From Polaribacter marinus (GTDB lineage Bacteria; Bacteroidota; Bacteroidia; Flavobacteriales; Flavobacteriaceae), in the NCBI RefSeq assembly GCF_022662535.1, contig NZ_JAKQYM010000005.1:124001-188000 (forward strand): a stretch of DNA of 64,000 nucleotides, in the 5' to 3' direction. Position numbers and translations under genes: made by a program. This document shows, piece after piece, positions 43,359-50,968 of the stretch. Below the pieces are notes generated by a model that made no database searches, was not told where the DNA came from, and worked only from the letters and a program-made list of their open reading frames with translations. The stretch's first letter is position 1. The number at the start of each line of letters is the position of its first letter.

Positions 43359-43832
43359 TTAAGACGGATCTACCAAAAACAATGGTTGATCAAACTCTAC
43401 AGGAGAAGAATCATCAACTAAAACTTTAACAATTTTACCTGAAACCTCAGATTCTATTTCGTTAAATAATTTCATTGCTTCAATTACACAAACTGTGTCT
43501 CCAACCTTAATATCTGAACCTACCTCTACAAAACTAGGTTTATCTGGAGCAGGTTTTCTATAAAAAGTTCCGATAATTGGAGATTTTACTGTTATATATT
43601 TAGCATCTTCATCTACTTTTTCTACGACTGGAGCCGCTATAGGTTGAGCTGCTATTGGTGCTGCCGCCATTTGAGGCATATTTGCCATAGGTGCCGCTTG
43701 TACAATTGTAGTTTCTGTTTTTTCTGAACCTGTTTTAATTGTAATCTTTACATCTTCCATTTCTAGTTTTACCTCGCTTGCGCCAGATTTTGCTACAAAT
43801 TTTATAAGATTTTGAATTTCTTTAATATCCAT
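43359..43832 (-). CDS. accB: Acetyl-CoA carboxylase biotin carboxyl carrier protein
   Basis: A 157-residue BCCP. The N-terminal helix (MDIKEIQNLIKFVAKSGASEVKLE) is followed by an Ala/Pro-rich linker (45-72) and the biotinyl domain with VIEAMKLFNEIESEVSG, biotin on Lys121. The GTFYRKPAPDKPSFVEVG thumb segment is present. It lies between fabH (27 bp upstream) and accC. Confidence 0.97.
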   Translation of the reverse strand: MDIKEIQNLIKFVAKSGASEVKLEMEDVKITIKTGSEKTETTIVQAAPMANMPQMAAAPIAAQPIAAPVVEKVDEDAKYITVKSPIIGTFYRKPAPDKPSFVEVGSDIKVGDTVCVIEAMKLFNEIESEVSGKIVKVLVDDSSPVEFDQPLFLVDPS

Positions 43833-43859
43833 ATTTCTTATTAGTTTAGTTGTTTATTA

Positions 43860-44855
43860 TTAAGAATTATAAGCCCATTTAAGATAGATAGCTCCCCATG
43901 TGAAACCACCACCAAATGCGGCAAAAATTAAATTATCTCCTTTTTTTAATTCTTTTTCATAGTCTGCTAATAAAAGCGGTAAAGTAGCTGATGTTGTGTT
44001 TCCATACTTATGGATATTCATCATAACTTTATCATCTTCAAGACCTACTCTCTTTGCTGTAGCTTCTATGATTCTTTTATTTGCTTGATGCGGAACCAAC
44101 CATTGAACATCATCTTTGGTTAGGTTATTTCTAGTTAACATTTTTTCTGAAACATCAGCCATGTTAGAAACAGCATATTTAAAAACGGTCTTACCTTCTT
44201 GGTATACAAAATGTTGGCCATTCTTTACCGTATCTATAGTAGGAGGCAAAATTGAACCACCTGCTTCAATTTTTAAAAACTCTCTTCCAATACCATCGCT
44301 TCTTAGAAACTCATCTTGTAAGCCCAAATCTTCTGTATTAGCTTCAAATAAAACAGCTCCAGCTCCATCTCCAAAAATAATACATGTAGCTCTATCAGAA
44401 TAATCTATAATTGAAGACATTTTATCTGCTCCAATTACTAAGACTTTCTTATATCTACCCGATTCTATATAACTTGCTGCTGTAGACATTCCGTATAGAA
44501 AACTAGAACATGCCGCTTGTAAATCATAAGCAAAAGCATTGGTTGCTCCAATTTTGGAAGCTGTATAAACAGCTGTCGATGCTACTGGTAAATCTGGTGT
44601 TGCAGTAGCAACAATTACCAAATCAATTTCTTTAGGATCTAAATTAGATTTTTGTAATAAATCTTCTGCGGCTTTAATTGCCATAAAAGATGTTCCTAAC
44701 CCTTCTCCTTTTAGTATTCTTCTTTCTTTAATACCTGTTCTACTCGTAATCCACTCATCATTAGTTTCTACTAATGTCTCTAACTCTTTATTTGTTAGAA
44801 CGTATTCAGGAACATATTTCCCTACCGCTGTTATTGCTGCAGTGATTTTAGTCAT
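43860..44855 (-). CDS. fabH: 3-oxoacyl-ACP synthase III (KAS III)
   Basis: A 331-residue thiolase-fold enzyme starting fatty acid synthesis by condensing acyl-CoA with malonyl-ACP. The catalytic triad is Cys116 (DLQAACSSFLYGM), His256 (WLVPHQANKRI) and Asn286 (HKYGNTTSA). The N-terminal TNDEWITSRTGIKERRI and final FAAFGGGFTWGAIYLKW are typical. It has its own control region: a terminator separates it from rpmF, and a palindrome lies 42 bp upstream. Confidence 0.97.
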   Translation of the reverse strand: MTKITAAITAVGKYVPEYVLTNKELETLVETNDEWITSRTGIKERRILKGEGLGTSFMAIKAAEDLLQKSNLDPKEIDLVIVATATPDLPVASTAVYTASKIGATNAFAYDLQAACSSFLYGMSTAASYIESGRYKKVLVIGADKMSSIIDYSDRATCIIFGDGAGAVLFEANTEDLGLQDEFLRSDGIGREFLKIEAGGSILPPTIDTVKNGQHFVYQEGKTVFKYAVSNMADVSEKMLTRNNLTKDDVQWLVPHQANKRIIEATAKRVGLEDDKVMMNIHKYGNTTSATLPLLLADYEKELKKGDNLIFAAFGGGFTWGAIYLKWAYNS

Positions 44856-44889
44856 AATTGTTGTTTGTGATCCAAATATTTATGAATAT

Positions 44890-44914
44890 CAAAAGTAGTG
44901 AAAAATATTTCACT
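44890..44914 (-). promoter_or_regulatory. Candidate fabH promoter and overlapping palindrome
   Basis: The minus strand carries TACTTTTG (44890-44897), an exact -7 match, overlapping by one base the inverted repeat AGTGAAA-AATA-TTTCACT (44897-44914). A factor bound there could block transcription of fabH-accB-accC. No -33 TTTG is visible at 19 bp. Confidence 0.45.
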
Positions 44915-44962
44915 TTTTTGTGTTAAAATTATCAACAAAGATAATTTTTGCTTAAAAAACGT

Positions 44963-44992
44963 AAAAAAACCCTCAAAATTGAGGGTTTTTTT
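44963..44992 (-). terminator. Terminator between rpmF and fabH
   Basis: The perfect stem AAAAAAACCCTC (44963-44974)/GAGGGTTTTTTT (44981-44992) has a 6-nt loop and is followed leftward by a T-run. It starts 19 bp after the rpmF stop and splits the cluster into two transcripts. Confidence 0.9.
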
Positions 44993-45011
44993 GTGTTTTT
45001 TACAATAAGTT

Positions 45012-45206
45012 CTAAGCTTCTGCTGCTGCAGATTCTAATACAACTTGACCTCTGTAATATAGTTTTCCTTCATGCCAGTGAGCTCTGTGATACAAGTGTG
45101 CTTCACCTGTTGTTGGATCTGTAGCAATTTGTTGATCAGATGCTTTGTAATGTGTTCTCCTTTTATCTCTTCTTGTTTTAGATATTTTTCTTTTAGGATG
45201 TGCCAT
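45012..45206 (-). CDS. rpmF: 50S ribosomal protein L32
   Basis: A 64-residue L32: [22 protein letters not shown] is the conserved basic N-terminus, and the [20 protein letters not shown] half is the Bacteroidota form without the four zinc cysteines. It starts 1 bp after the YceD gene, the standard arrangement. Confidence 0.97.
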   Translation of the reverse strand: MAHPKRKISKTRRDKRRTHYKASDQQIATDPTTGEAHLYHRAHWHEGKLYYRGQVVLESAAAEA

Positions 45207-45207
45207 T

Positions 45208-45750
45208 TTATGTCTTTTTTTCTGTTATTAAACTCTTTAATTTATCCCATCTTGGGTCTGCTTCTTCAGCTGTTTTTTCTTCTTTTACTTCTAGTTCTCT
45301 TAATTTTTTTAGCGCTTCAGATTCCATTGTGCCATCTAAAACTTTTGGATGAATTCTTTTTGAAGGAATTGCTAAAACTATTGACTCGTAAACAAGTTGT
45401 GAAACATTTAATTGAAATGCTTCATGAGGTAAAATTAAAATTTCCTCATTATCATCATTATATTCTGGACCAAATTTAATTACCAATGGCATTTCAGTCT
45501 CTATTTCTTGATAATATAACTCATTTGTAATATCACAAGGAACTTCTACTGTACCAGTTGCACTAAAAAGCAGTTCAAATAATGTGCTCTTTTTTACGAA
45601 TTTTAAAGAAACTTTTATTGATGAACTATTAAATTCATCATAATTAAAAGCTTCAAAGAACTTATTGTCAATTGTATAATCAAACAAATGAATTCCTTCC
45701 TTTAATCCTACAAACGGTATGTTGAATTGTTTCAAGTCTTTCATTATCAA
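45208..45750 (-). CDS. YceD/DUF177 family protein
   Basis: A 180-residue DUF177 protein, the usual partner upstream of rpmF and implicated in 23S rRNA handling in plants and bacteria. It has a beta-rich core ([44 protein letters not shown]) and the acidic [29 protein letters not shown] segment, but only one of the family's usual cysteines. The C-terminus [16 protein letters not shown] is typical. Confidence 0.88.
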   Translation of the reverse strand: MIMKDLKQFNIPFVGLKEGIHLFDYTIDNKFFEAFNYDEFNSSSIKVSLKFVKKSTLFELLFSATGTVEVPCDITNELYYQEIETEMPLVIKFGPEYNDDNEEILILPHEAFQLNVSQLVYESIVLAIPSKRIHPKVLDGTMESEALKKLRELEVKEEKTAEEADPRWDKLKSLITEKKT

Positions 45751-45828
45751 ACATCAATTGAGCGTGCAAAGATATAAAAAAATGTATTTATACAATCTTT
45801 TATCTTAAAAAAAGTGTTTATTAAATAT

Positions 45829-46863
45829 TTACCTTACCAATAAAGGGTTTTTGGTTAATTCTTTATATTCTTCCCTTACTTTAAACACCTGTATAGCAGT
45901 AAATAATGCCTCTTCAAATGAAGATGAACTTGCTAAATTCTTACCTGCAATATCAAAACCTGTTCCGTGATCTGGAGAAGTTCTGATTTTATTTAACCCT
46001 GCTGTAAAGTTAACTCCATTTCCAAAAGACAACGCTTTGAAAGGAGCTAAACCTTGATCGTGATATGTTGCTAAAACACCATCGAATTGCTTATAGGTTT
46101 CAGAACCAAAAAATCCATCTGCAGCATAAGGGCCAAAAACTAATTTTCCTGTTTCTTTTATCTCTGCAATAGTTGGTCTTATAATCTCATCATCTTCTTC
46201 ACCTATAACACCTTTATCTCCACAATGTGGGTTTAATGATAAAACAGCAATCTTAGGTTTGTCTATACCAAAATCTTGTTTTAAAGAAGTATACATTGTT
46301 TCTACCTTTTCTTTAATTAAAGTTGGCGTTATGGTTTCTGCAACTTTAGAAATAGGAATATGACCTGTAATTAAACCAATTCTTAGTTTATCAGTCATTA
46401 ATATCATTAAACTTTTTCCTTCTAAGTTAGCTTCTAAATATTCTGTATGCCCAGGAAAATCAAAATCTTCAGACTGAATATTTTCTTTGTTTATTGGAGC
46501 TGTTAACAGTACATTTATAGATCCTTCTTTTAAATGTTTTACAGCAGAAGCTAATGATTTTGCAGCATATTCTCCAGAAACCTTTGTAGATTTTCCTAAT
46601 TCTATAGGCACATCTTCTTTCCAAATATTTAAAACATTAATTTTTGAATGATTTATTTGGTTTATTGAAGTTATTCCATGAACATTTACCTCTAAACCTA
46701 ATGCTTTCTTATGATAAGAAACCACTTTTGTTGCCCCAAATAAAACAGGAGTACAAAAATCTAACATTCTTTTATCTTGAAAGGTTTTTAGAATAACCTC
46801 AATTCCTATTCCGTTTAAATCCCCAATTGAAATTCCAACTATTATTTTATCAGATTTATCCAT
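45829..46863 (-). CDS. pdxA: 4-hydroxythreonine-4-phosphate dehydrogenase
   Basis: About 344 residues from MDKSDKIIVGISIGDLNGIGIEV. An NAD-dependent enzyme of the DXP-dependent pyridoxal phosphate pathway. Metal-binding histidines are in FPGHTEYLE, ATYHDQGLAPFKAL and RTSPDHGTGFDIAG; LITGHIPISKV and LNPHCGDKGVIGEEDDEII are family segments. The ATG at 46911 is rejected because the -7 element at 46899-46906 lies inside it. It leads the YceD-rpmF transcript and is divergent from ribE. Confidence 0.95.
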   Translation of the reverse strand: MDKSDKIIVGISIGDLNGIGIEVILKTFQDKRMLDFCTPVLFGATKVVSYHKKALGLEVNVHGITSINQINHSKINVLNIWKEDVPIELGKSTKVSGEYAAKSLASAVKHLKEGSINVLLTAPINKENIQSEDFDFPGHTEYLEANLEGKSLMILMTDKLRIGLITGHIPISKVAETITPTLIKEKVETMYTSLKQDFGIDKPKIAVLSLNPHCGDKGVIGEEDDEIIRPTIAEIKETGKLVFGPYAADGFFGSETYKQFDGVLATYHDQGLAPFKALSFGNGVNFTAGLNKIRTSPDHGTGFDIAGKNLASSSSFEEALFTAIQVFKVREEYKELTKNPLLVR

Positions 46864-46883
46864 AGTAACTCTTCTAATATTGC

Positions 46884-46891
46884 TATTTTTG
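46884..46891 (+). promoter_or_regulatory. Candidate -7 element of the ribE promoter
   Basis: TATTTTTG matches TAnnTTTG exactly, 38 bp before the ribE ATG. No FMN riboswitch fits into the short leader. Confidence 0.4.
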
Positions 46892-46898
46892 ACAAGTA

Positions 46899-46906
46899 CA
46901 AAAGTA
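46899..46906 (-). promoter_or_regulatory. Candidate -7 element of the pdxA promoter
   Basis: Minus-strand TACTTTTG is an exact match. With transcription starting near 46892 only the ATG at 46863 can be used, which decides the pdxA start. Confidence 0.5.
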
Positions 46907-46922
46907 ACCAAATTTTACTGAT

Positions 46923-47507
46923 ATGTTTACCGGAATTATAGAAACCCTTGGAGTTGTTAAAAACATTGTTAAAGAACAAGATAATATTCATTTAACTATT
47001 AAAAGCTCAATTACCAACGAACTTAAAATAGATCAAAGTGTTGCTCATAACGGAGTTTGTTTAACCGTTATTGCCATAAATAATGACGAATATACAGTAA
47101 CAGCCATTAAAGAAACCATAGAAAAAACCAATATTGGTTTTTTAAATGCTTTTGAAAACGTAAACTTAGAAAGAGCAATGAAATTAGGTGATCGATTAGA
47201 TGGTCATATTGTACAAGGTCATGTAGATGAAACTGGAATCTGCAAAAGTATCAAAGATGATAATGGAAGTACTCTATATACTTTCACCTATAATTCTGCA
47301 AAAAATAATATTACAATAGAAAAAGGTTCAATAACGGTAAATGGAGTTAGTTTAACCGTTGTTAACTCTAAAGACAATGAATTCAGTGTAGCCATTATAC
47401 CCTACACCAAAGAAAACACTACTTTTAAAAACTTAAAAGTAAATGAAATTGTTAATTTAGAATTTGATGTTATTGGTAAATACGTAAGCAAACTGACAAA
47501 GAAATAA
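46923..47507 (+). CDS. ribE: Riboflavin synthase, alpha subunit
   Basis: A 194-residue riboflavin synthase, which dismutates two 6,7-dimethyl-8-ribityllumazine into riboflavin. Two lumazine-binding beta-barrels are visible, each with the family repeat: MFTGIIETLGVV...SVAHNGVCLTVI (1-50) and GDRLDGHIVQGHVDETG...GSITVNGVSLTVV (about 90-142). The C-terminal VNLEFDVIGKYVSKL is typical. It is divergent from pdxA. Confidence 0.97.
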   Translation: MFTGIIETLGVVKNIVKEQDNIHLTIKSSITNELKIDQSVAHNGVCLTVIAINNDEYTVTAIKETIEKTNIGFLNAFENVNLERAMKLGDRLDGHIVQGHVDETGICKSIKDDNGSTLYTFTYNSAKNNITIEKGSITVNGVSLTVVNSKDNEFSVAIIPYTKENTTFKNLKVNEIVNLEFDVIGKYVSKLTKK

Positions 47508-47509
47508 AT

Positions 47510-47695
47510 TTATTTCTTAATCTTCTTTATTCCATAAACTAAACCTGAAATTAACAAGAATACCAAACCCTTACTAATTGGTAAGCCTGGTGGTGGTGGT
47601 GGTGGTCCTGCTGGCGGGGGATGAACCTGCCCGTTTGTTGCATAAGCACACAATAACAAGACGATAAAAAGTGTGTAAAAAAAAGTTTTCTTCAT
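47510..47695 (-). CDS. Tiny secreted proline-rich protein with C-terminal membrane helix
   Basis: A 61-residue protein with a signal peptide (about 1-22), the proline run HPPPAGPPPPPPGLPI, a C-terminal helix (GLVFLLISGLVYGI) and a basic end (KKIKK). Short proline-rich proteins of this design recur in Flavobacteriaceae, often unannotated. The signal/helix/basic-tail layout recalls surface-sorting signals, but I recognise no sortase or exosortase motif. The proline codons come from a run of six GGT/ACC triplets on the DNA. Confidence 0.7.
   Translation of the reverse strand: MKKTFFYTLFIVLLLCAYATNGQVHPPPAGPPPPPPGLPISKGLVFLLISGLVYGIKKIKK
47588..47606. repeat. Six-copy TGG triplet run
   Basis: (TGG)6T on the plus strand encodes consecutive prolines of the small protein at 47510. 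Copy-number change would alter the length of the proline run in frame. Confidence 0.8.
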
Positions 47696-47783
47696 TTTAT
47701 CTCCCCAGATTAAAATTTTGAAATATTATACTATTAGTGTAAATGTATGTTTTTTTTAAATAAAAACCTATACTAAAAAGTAG

Positions 47784-47857
47784 TGGTCCCACTTGGGCTC
47801 GAACCAAGGACCCTCTGATTATGAGTCAGATGCTCTAACCAACTGAGCTATGGGACC
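47784..47857 (-). tRNA. tRNA-Met (CAT)
   Basis: A 74-nt cloverleaf on the minus strand with acceptor GGTCCCA/TGGGACC and discriminator A, anticodon loop CTCATAA (CAT) and T arm CTTGGTTCGAGCCCAAG. The acceptor sequence and the A-U/G-C pattern fit elongator Met better than initiator; a lysidine-type Ile(CAT) is less likely but not excluded. Confidence 0.92.
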
Positions 47858-47871
47858 AAATAAATTGGCTG

Positions 47872-47879
47872 CAAATGTA
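47872..47879 (-). promoter_or_regulatory. -7 element of the tRNA-Met promoter
   Basis: Minus-strand TACATTTG followed by CA is an exact TAnnTTTG match, about 15 bp ahead of the tRNA 5' end. Confidence 0.6.
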
Positions 47880-47921
47880 CTATTTATTTTAAATATTCTA
47901 TAATTTATTTAAAAAAAATAA

Positions 47922-48893
47922 CTACACCGATCTATTCATTAACCATAAACCAAAATCTTTTAAATTTTGTTTGCTAACTTTATCAATATTCATTTTCGAT
48001 AAAGTTTCAAACGATTTATCAGTATAGTATTGGATTTGCTCCTTAATTAAGTTAGGAATATTATTCAATTCAAAAATCTTTTTTACCTCACTAATTTTTG
48101 TTGAATTTTCTTCTAATTTTTGATGATAATAAAACGCTAGCTTCTGTTTGTCATCTGAATTTGCAACCATTAAGGCTTTTAAATACAAAAACGTTTTTTT
48201 ATTTTCTATAATATCACCTCCTACTTGCTTTCCAAAAGTTTTAGGATTTCCAAAAGTATCTAAATAATCATCTTGTAATTGAAAAGCTAAACCTAAATTT
48301 AATCCAAAATCATAAATTAAATTTGCATTTTCTTCGTTAGTTTCTGCCACAATTGCTCCCATTTTTAATGCTGCAGCTACCAAAACAGACGTTTTTAAAC
48401 GAATCATATTAATGTATTCATCAATAGTTACATCATTTCTAACTTCAAAATCAACATCTAATTGCTGTCCATCACAAACTTCTAAAGCCGTTTTACTAAA
48501 TAACTTTGCTAGTTTTTGAAATACAATTGGCTCATAATTTTCAAAATATTGATATGCTAAAATCAACATTGCATCACCAGAAAGAATCCCTGTATTTAAA
48601 TTCCATTTTTCATGAACAGTTTCCTTACCCCTTCTAAGAGGAGCATCATCCATAATATCATCATGAATTAATGTGAAATTATGAAAAACTTCAACTGCCA
48701 AAGCTGCTGGCATCGCTTTTTTATAATCTTTAGAAAAAATATCTGCAGCCATTAAGGTTAAAATAGGACGCATTCTTTTTCCTCCTAATTGAATTATATA
48801 ATCTATAGGTTCATATAAATTCTTAGGCTCTTTTATCCATTGTTTTGATTCTAAGTATTGTAGAAAATCTTTTTGATAATGTATAATATCCAA
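47922..48893 (-). CDS. Polyprenyl (isoprenyl) diphosphate synthase
   Basis: A 323-residue all-helical trans-isoprenyl diphosphate synthase. The first Asp-rich motif is HDDIMDDAPLRRGKETVHEKW and the second is LGLAFQLQDDYLDTFGN; GGKRMRPILTLMAADIF is the IPP-binding front segment. It makes C15, C20 or longer prenyl diphosphates. Chain length cannot be fixed by eye, though the residues before the first DDxxD (HNFTLI) are not very bulky. It transcribes away from the TetR-led efflux operon. Confidence 0.93.
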   Translation of the reverse strand: MDIIHYQKDFLQYLESKQWIKEPKNLYEPIDYIIQLGGKRMRPILTLMAADIFSKDYKKAMPAALAVEVFHNFTLIHDDIMDDAPLRRGKETVHEKWNLNTGILSGDAMLILAYQYFENYEPIVFQKLAKLFSKTALEVCDGQQLDVDFEVRNDVTIDEYINMIRLKTSVLVAAALKMGAIVAETNEENANLIYDFGLNLGLAFQLQDDYLDTFGNPKTFGKQVGGDIIENKKTFLYLKALMVANSDDKQKLAFYYHQKLEENSTKISEVKKIFELNNIPNLIKEQIQYYTDKSFETLSKMNIDKVSKQNLKDFGLWLMNRSV

Positions 48894-48968
48894 ATCTAAA
48901 ATTTTTTGTAAAAATAATGTAAAGATTATTCTCTTTTATAAGTAAAGATTAAAAAATTATTAAAACTT

Positions 48969-48998
48969 TGGAAACTATTTTTGTTTCTAAAGTTTCCA
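48969..48998. promoter_or_regulatory. Inverted repeat over the TetR promoter
   Basis: TGGAAACT (48969-48976) and AGTTTCCA (48991-48998) are exact inverse complements 14 bp apart, with a further GTTTC at 48983-48987 pairing with GAAAC at 48971-48975. The repeat straddles the -33 element, as expected for an autoregulatory TetR operator. Confidence 0.6.
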
Positions 48999-49010
48999 TT
49001 CGTACATTTG
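48980..49010 (+). promoter_or_regulatory. Promoter of the TetR/efflux operon
   Basis: TTTG at 48980-48983, 19 bp, then TACATTTG at 49003-49010 followed by CAC: a consensus Bacteroidota promoter. Transcription would begin about 5 bases before the ATG at 49021, giving a nearly leaderless message. Confidence 0.85.
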
Positions 49011-49020
49011 CACTCGAATT

Positions 49021-49614
49021 ATGAAAGATAAAATATTAGAAAAATCAAATGAGCTCTTTATAAACCTAGGTTTTAAGAGTGTTACAATGGATGAAATCGC
49101 CAGTTCTTTAGGAGTGTCAAAAAAAACTATTTATAAGTTTTTTAAGAATAAAACCGAGCTTGTGGATGCTGTAACAAATAATATGTTCAACACAATTTGC
49201 TATGGAATTGATGGTATTTGTGAATTAAAAATGGATCCAATTGATGAATTGTTCTCTATAAAGAGGTTAATTATGGAGAGTTTAAAAGACGAAAAATCTT
49301 CACCACAATATCAACTTCAAAAATATTATCCTAAAATTTATGCATCCTTAAAGCAGAAACAGTTTCTTGTTATGAAAGATTGTGTCATCACTAATTTAAA
49401 AAATGGTATTGAAAAAGGGTTATATAGAGAAACCATAGATTTAGAATTTATATCTAGAATTTATTTTAACGGAATGATAGGTATAAAAGACAAAGATTTA
49501 TTTCCGCTAAAAAATTACTCTATGAATACTTTAATGACTTACTATTTAGAATATCATTTACGAGGAATTTGTACTGAAAAAGGAATCCAAAAACTAGAAA
49601 ATCAATTAAAATAG
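49021..49614 (+). CDS. TetR/AcrR-family regulator
   Basis: A 197-residue TetR-type repressor. The N-terminal DNA-binding domain is KILEKSNELFINLGFKSVTMDEIASSLGVSKKTIYKFFKNKTELVDAV (about 4-51), with a divergent helical ligand domain. It is the first gene of an operon with a TolC-like channel, a membrane-fusion protein and an RND pump (13, 9 and 8 bp gaps), so it almost certainly controls the pump and itself. Confidence 0.95.
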   Translation: MKDKILEKSNELFINLGFKSVTMDEIASSLGVSKKTIYKFFKNKTELVDAVTNNMFNTICYGIDGICELKMDPIDELFSIKRLIMESLKDEKSSPQYQLQKYYPKIYASLKQKQFLVMKDCVITNLKNGIEKGLYRETIDLEFISRIYFNGMIGIKDKDLFPLKNYSMNTLMTYYLEYHLRGICTEKGIQKLENQLK

Positions 49615-49627
49615 AAATAAAAACCAA

Positions 49628-50959
49628 ATGAAAAAAATAATTCTGATATGTATGAGTAGTTGTTTTTTCTTAGTTAGCAACGCACAAGAAAAAACGATGA
49701 CTTTTTCTCTAAAAGAAGCTATAAACTTTGCTATTGAACATAGTTATAATACAAAAGTATCTAAAAACGATATCAAATCTGCAAACGAGAAAGTTTGGGA
49801 AACAACCACAATTGGTTTGCCACAAATAGACGGTAAACTGGATTATGCAAACTGGCTAAAGCAACAAGTTAACTTAATTGACATTAATGGAGACGGAACC
49901 GAAGAAGAACTCGTTTTTGGAACCAAACAAAGTGTTAATGCTTTTGTTACCTTACGTCAACTATTATTTGATGGCTCATATTTAGTAGGCTTACAAGCTT
50001 CAAAAACATATTTAAAAATATCTAAACAAGCCAATGAAAAAACAGAGCTCTTAACAAGAGAAGCCGTTATAAATGCTTACGGAAATGTTTTAGTTGCGGA
50101 AAATAGTATCACTATTTTAGAAGGAAATATAAAAATTCTGAAAAAAAATTTAAATGATGCTACAAAAATTTACGAAAACGGATTTAATGAAGAAGAAGAT
50201 GTAGAACAATTAGAAATTACTTTAGGAAACCTAAACAGTCAAATAAACAGTGTAAAAAGAATGAAAGATATTGCATACAAAATGCTAAATCTTGCCTTAG
50301 GAAATCCAATTGAAACAAAACTAATATTAACAGATTCCTTAGATTCTTTAGCAGAAAGCAATATCAACTTAGAATTGGTTACAAAAGAATTTAGTTTTTC
50401 AAATCACATCGATTTTAAAATTGCAGAAAACGATAGGGAATCTAAACGTTTATTAATGAGATTAGAACAAAGTAAGGCTTTACCAAGTTTATCCGCTTTT
50501 GTAAATTATGGATATTCTGGATTCTCTAATACTTTTTCATTTTTTGATAACAACCAGAAATGGTTTGCATCATCTCAATTAGGTGTAAGTTTAAACATCC
50601 CTATTTTTAGTAGCTTAGGAAGAAGCTCTAAAACTGCACAAGCAAAAATTGCTTTAGAAACAGCAGATATTCGAATAGAAGAAACCAAACAACGTTTAAA
50701 CTTATTAGCAGAAAAAGCAAAAAGTGATTATCAATTAAGTATAGAAAACTACAATACTGCAAAGAAAAATGTTGGGCTAGCAGAAAGAATAGAAAAAAAA
50801 CAACGTATTAAATTCTTTGAAGGTATTTCAACAAGTTTCGAACTATTACAAGCTCAAAATCAACTTTACTCACAACAACAAAATTACATCCAGTCTATGT
50901 TAGATGTAATTGCTAAAAAAGCAACCTTAGAAAACGCATTAAACCTACCAATCAAATAA
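49628..50959 (+). CDS. TolC-family outer-membrane efflux channel
   Basis: A 443-residue TolC-like protein with a signal peptide (about 1-19, ending VSNAQ). The two-fold repeated TolC helices show as MTFSLKEAINFAIEHSYNTKVSKNDIKSANEKVWETTTIGLPQIDG and SKALPSLSAFVNYGYSG, with GVSLNIPIFSSLGRSSKTAQAKIALE and SIENYNTAKKNVGLAERI in the second half. It provides the outer-membrane exit duct for the RND pump encoded downstream. Confidence 0.93.
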   Translation: MKKIILICMSSCFFLVSNAQEKTMTFSLKEAINFAIEHSYNTKVSKNDIKSANEKVWETTTIGLPQIDGKLDYANWLKQQVNLIDINGDGTEEELVFGTKQSVNAFVTLRQLLFDGSYLVGLQASKTYLKISKQANEKTELLTREAVINAYGNVLVAENSITILEGNIKILKKNLNDATKIYENGFNEEEDVEQLEITLGNLNSQINSVKRMKDIAYKMLNLALGNPIETKLILTDSLDSLAESNINLELVTKEFSFSNHIDFKIAENDRESKRLLMRLEQSKALPSLSAFVNYGYSGFSNTFSFFDNNQKWFASSQLGVSLNIPIFSSLGRSSKTAQAKIALETADIRIEETKQRLNLLAEKAKSDYQLSIENYNTAKKNVGLAERIEKKQRIKFFEGISTSFELLQAQNQLYSQQQNYIQSMLDVIAKKATLENALNLPIK

Positions 50960-50968
50960 ATATCAGGC

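Noticed and set aside
45072..45479. 135-codon plus-strand frame over rpmF and the YceD gene
   Set aside because: It is antisense to two well-conserved genes, its composition (runs of Leu/Phe/Ser) is that of a reversed AT-rich coding frame, and it has no recognisable domain.
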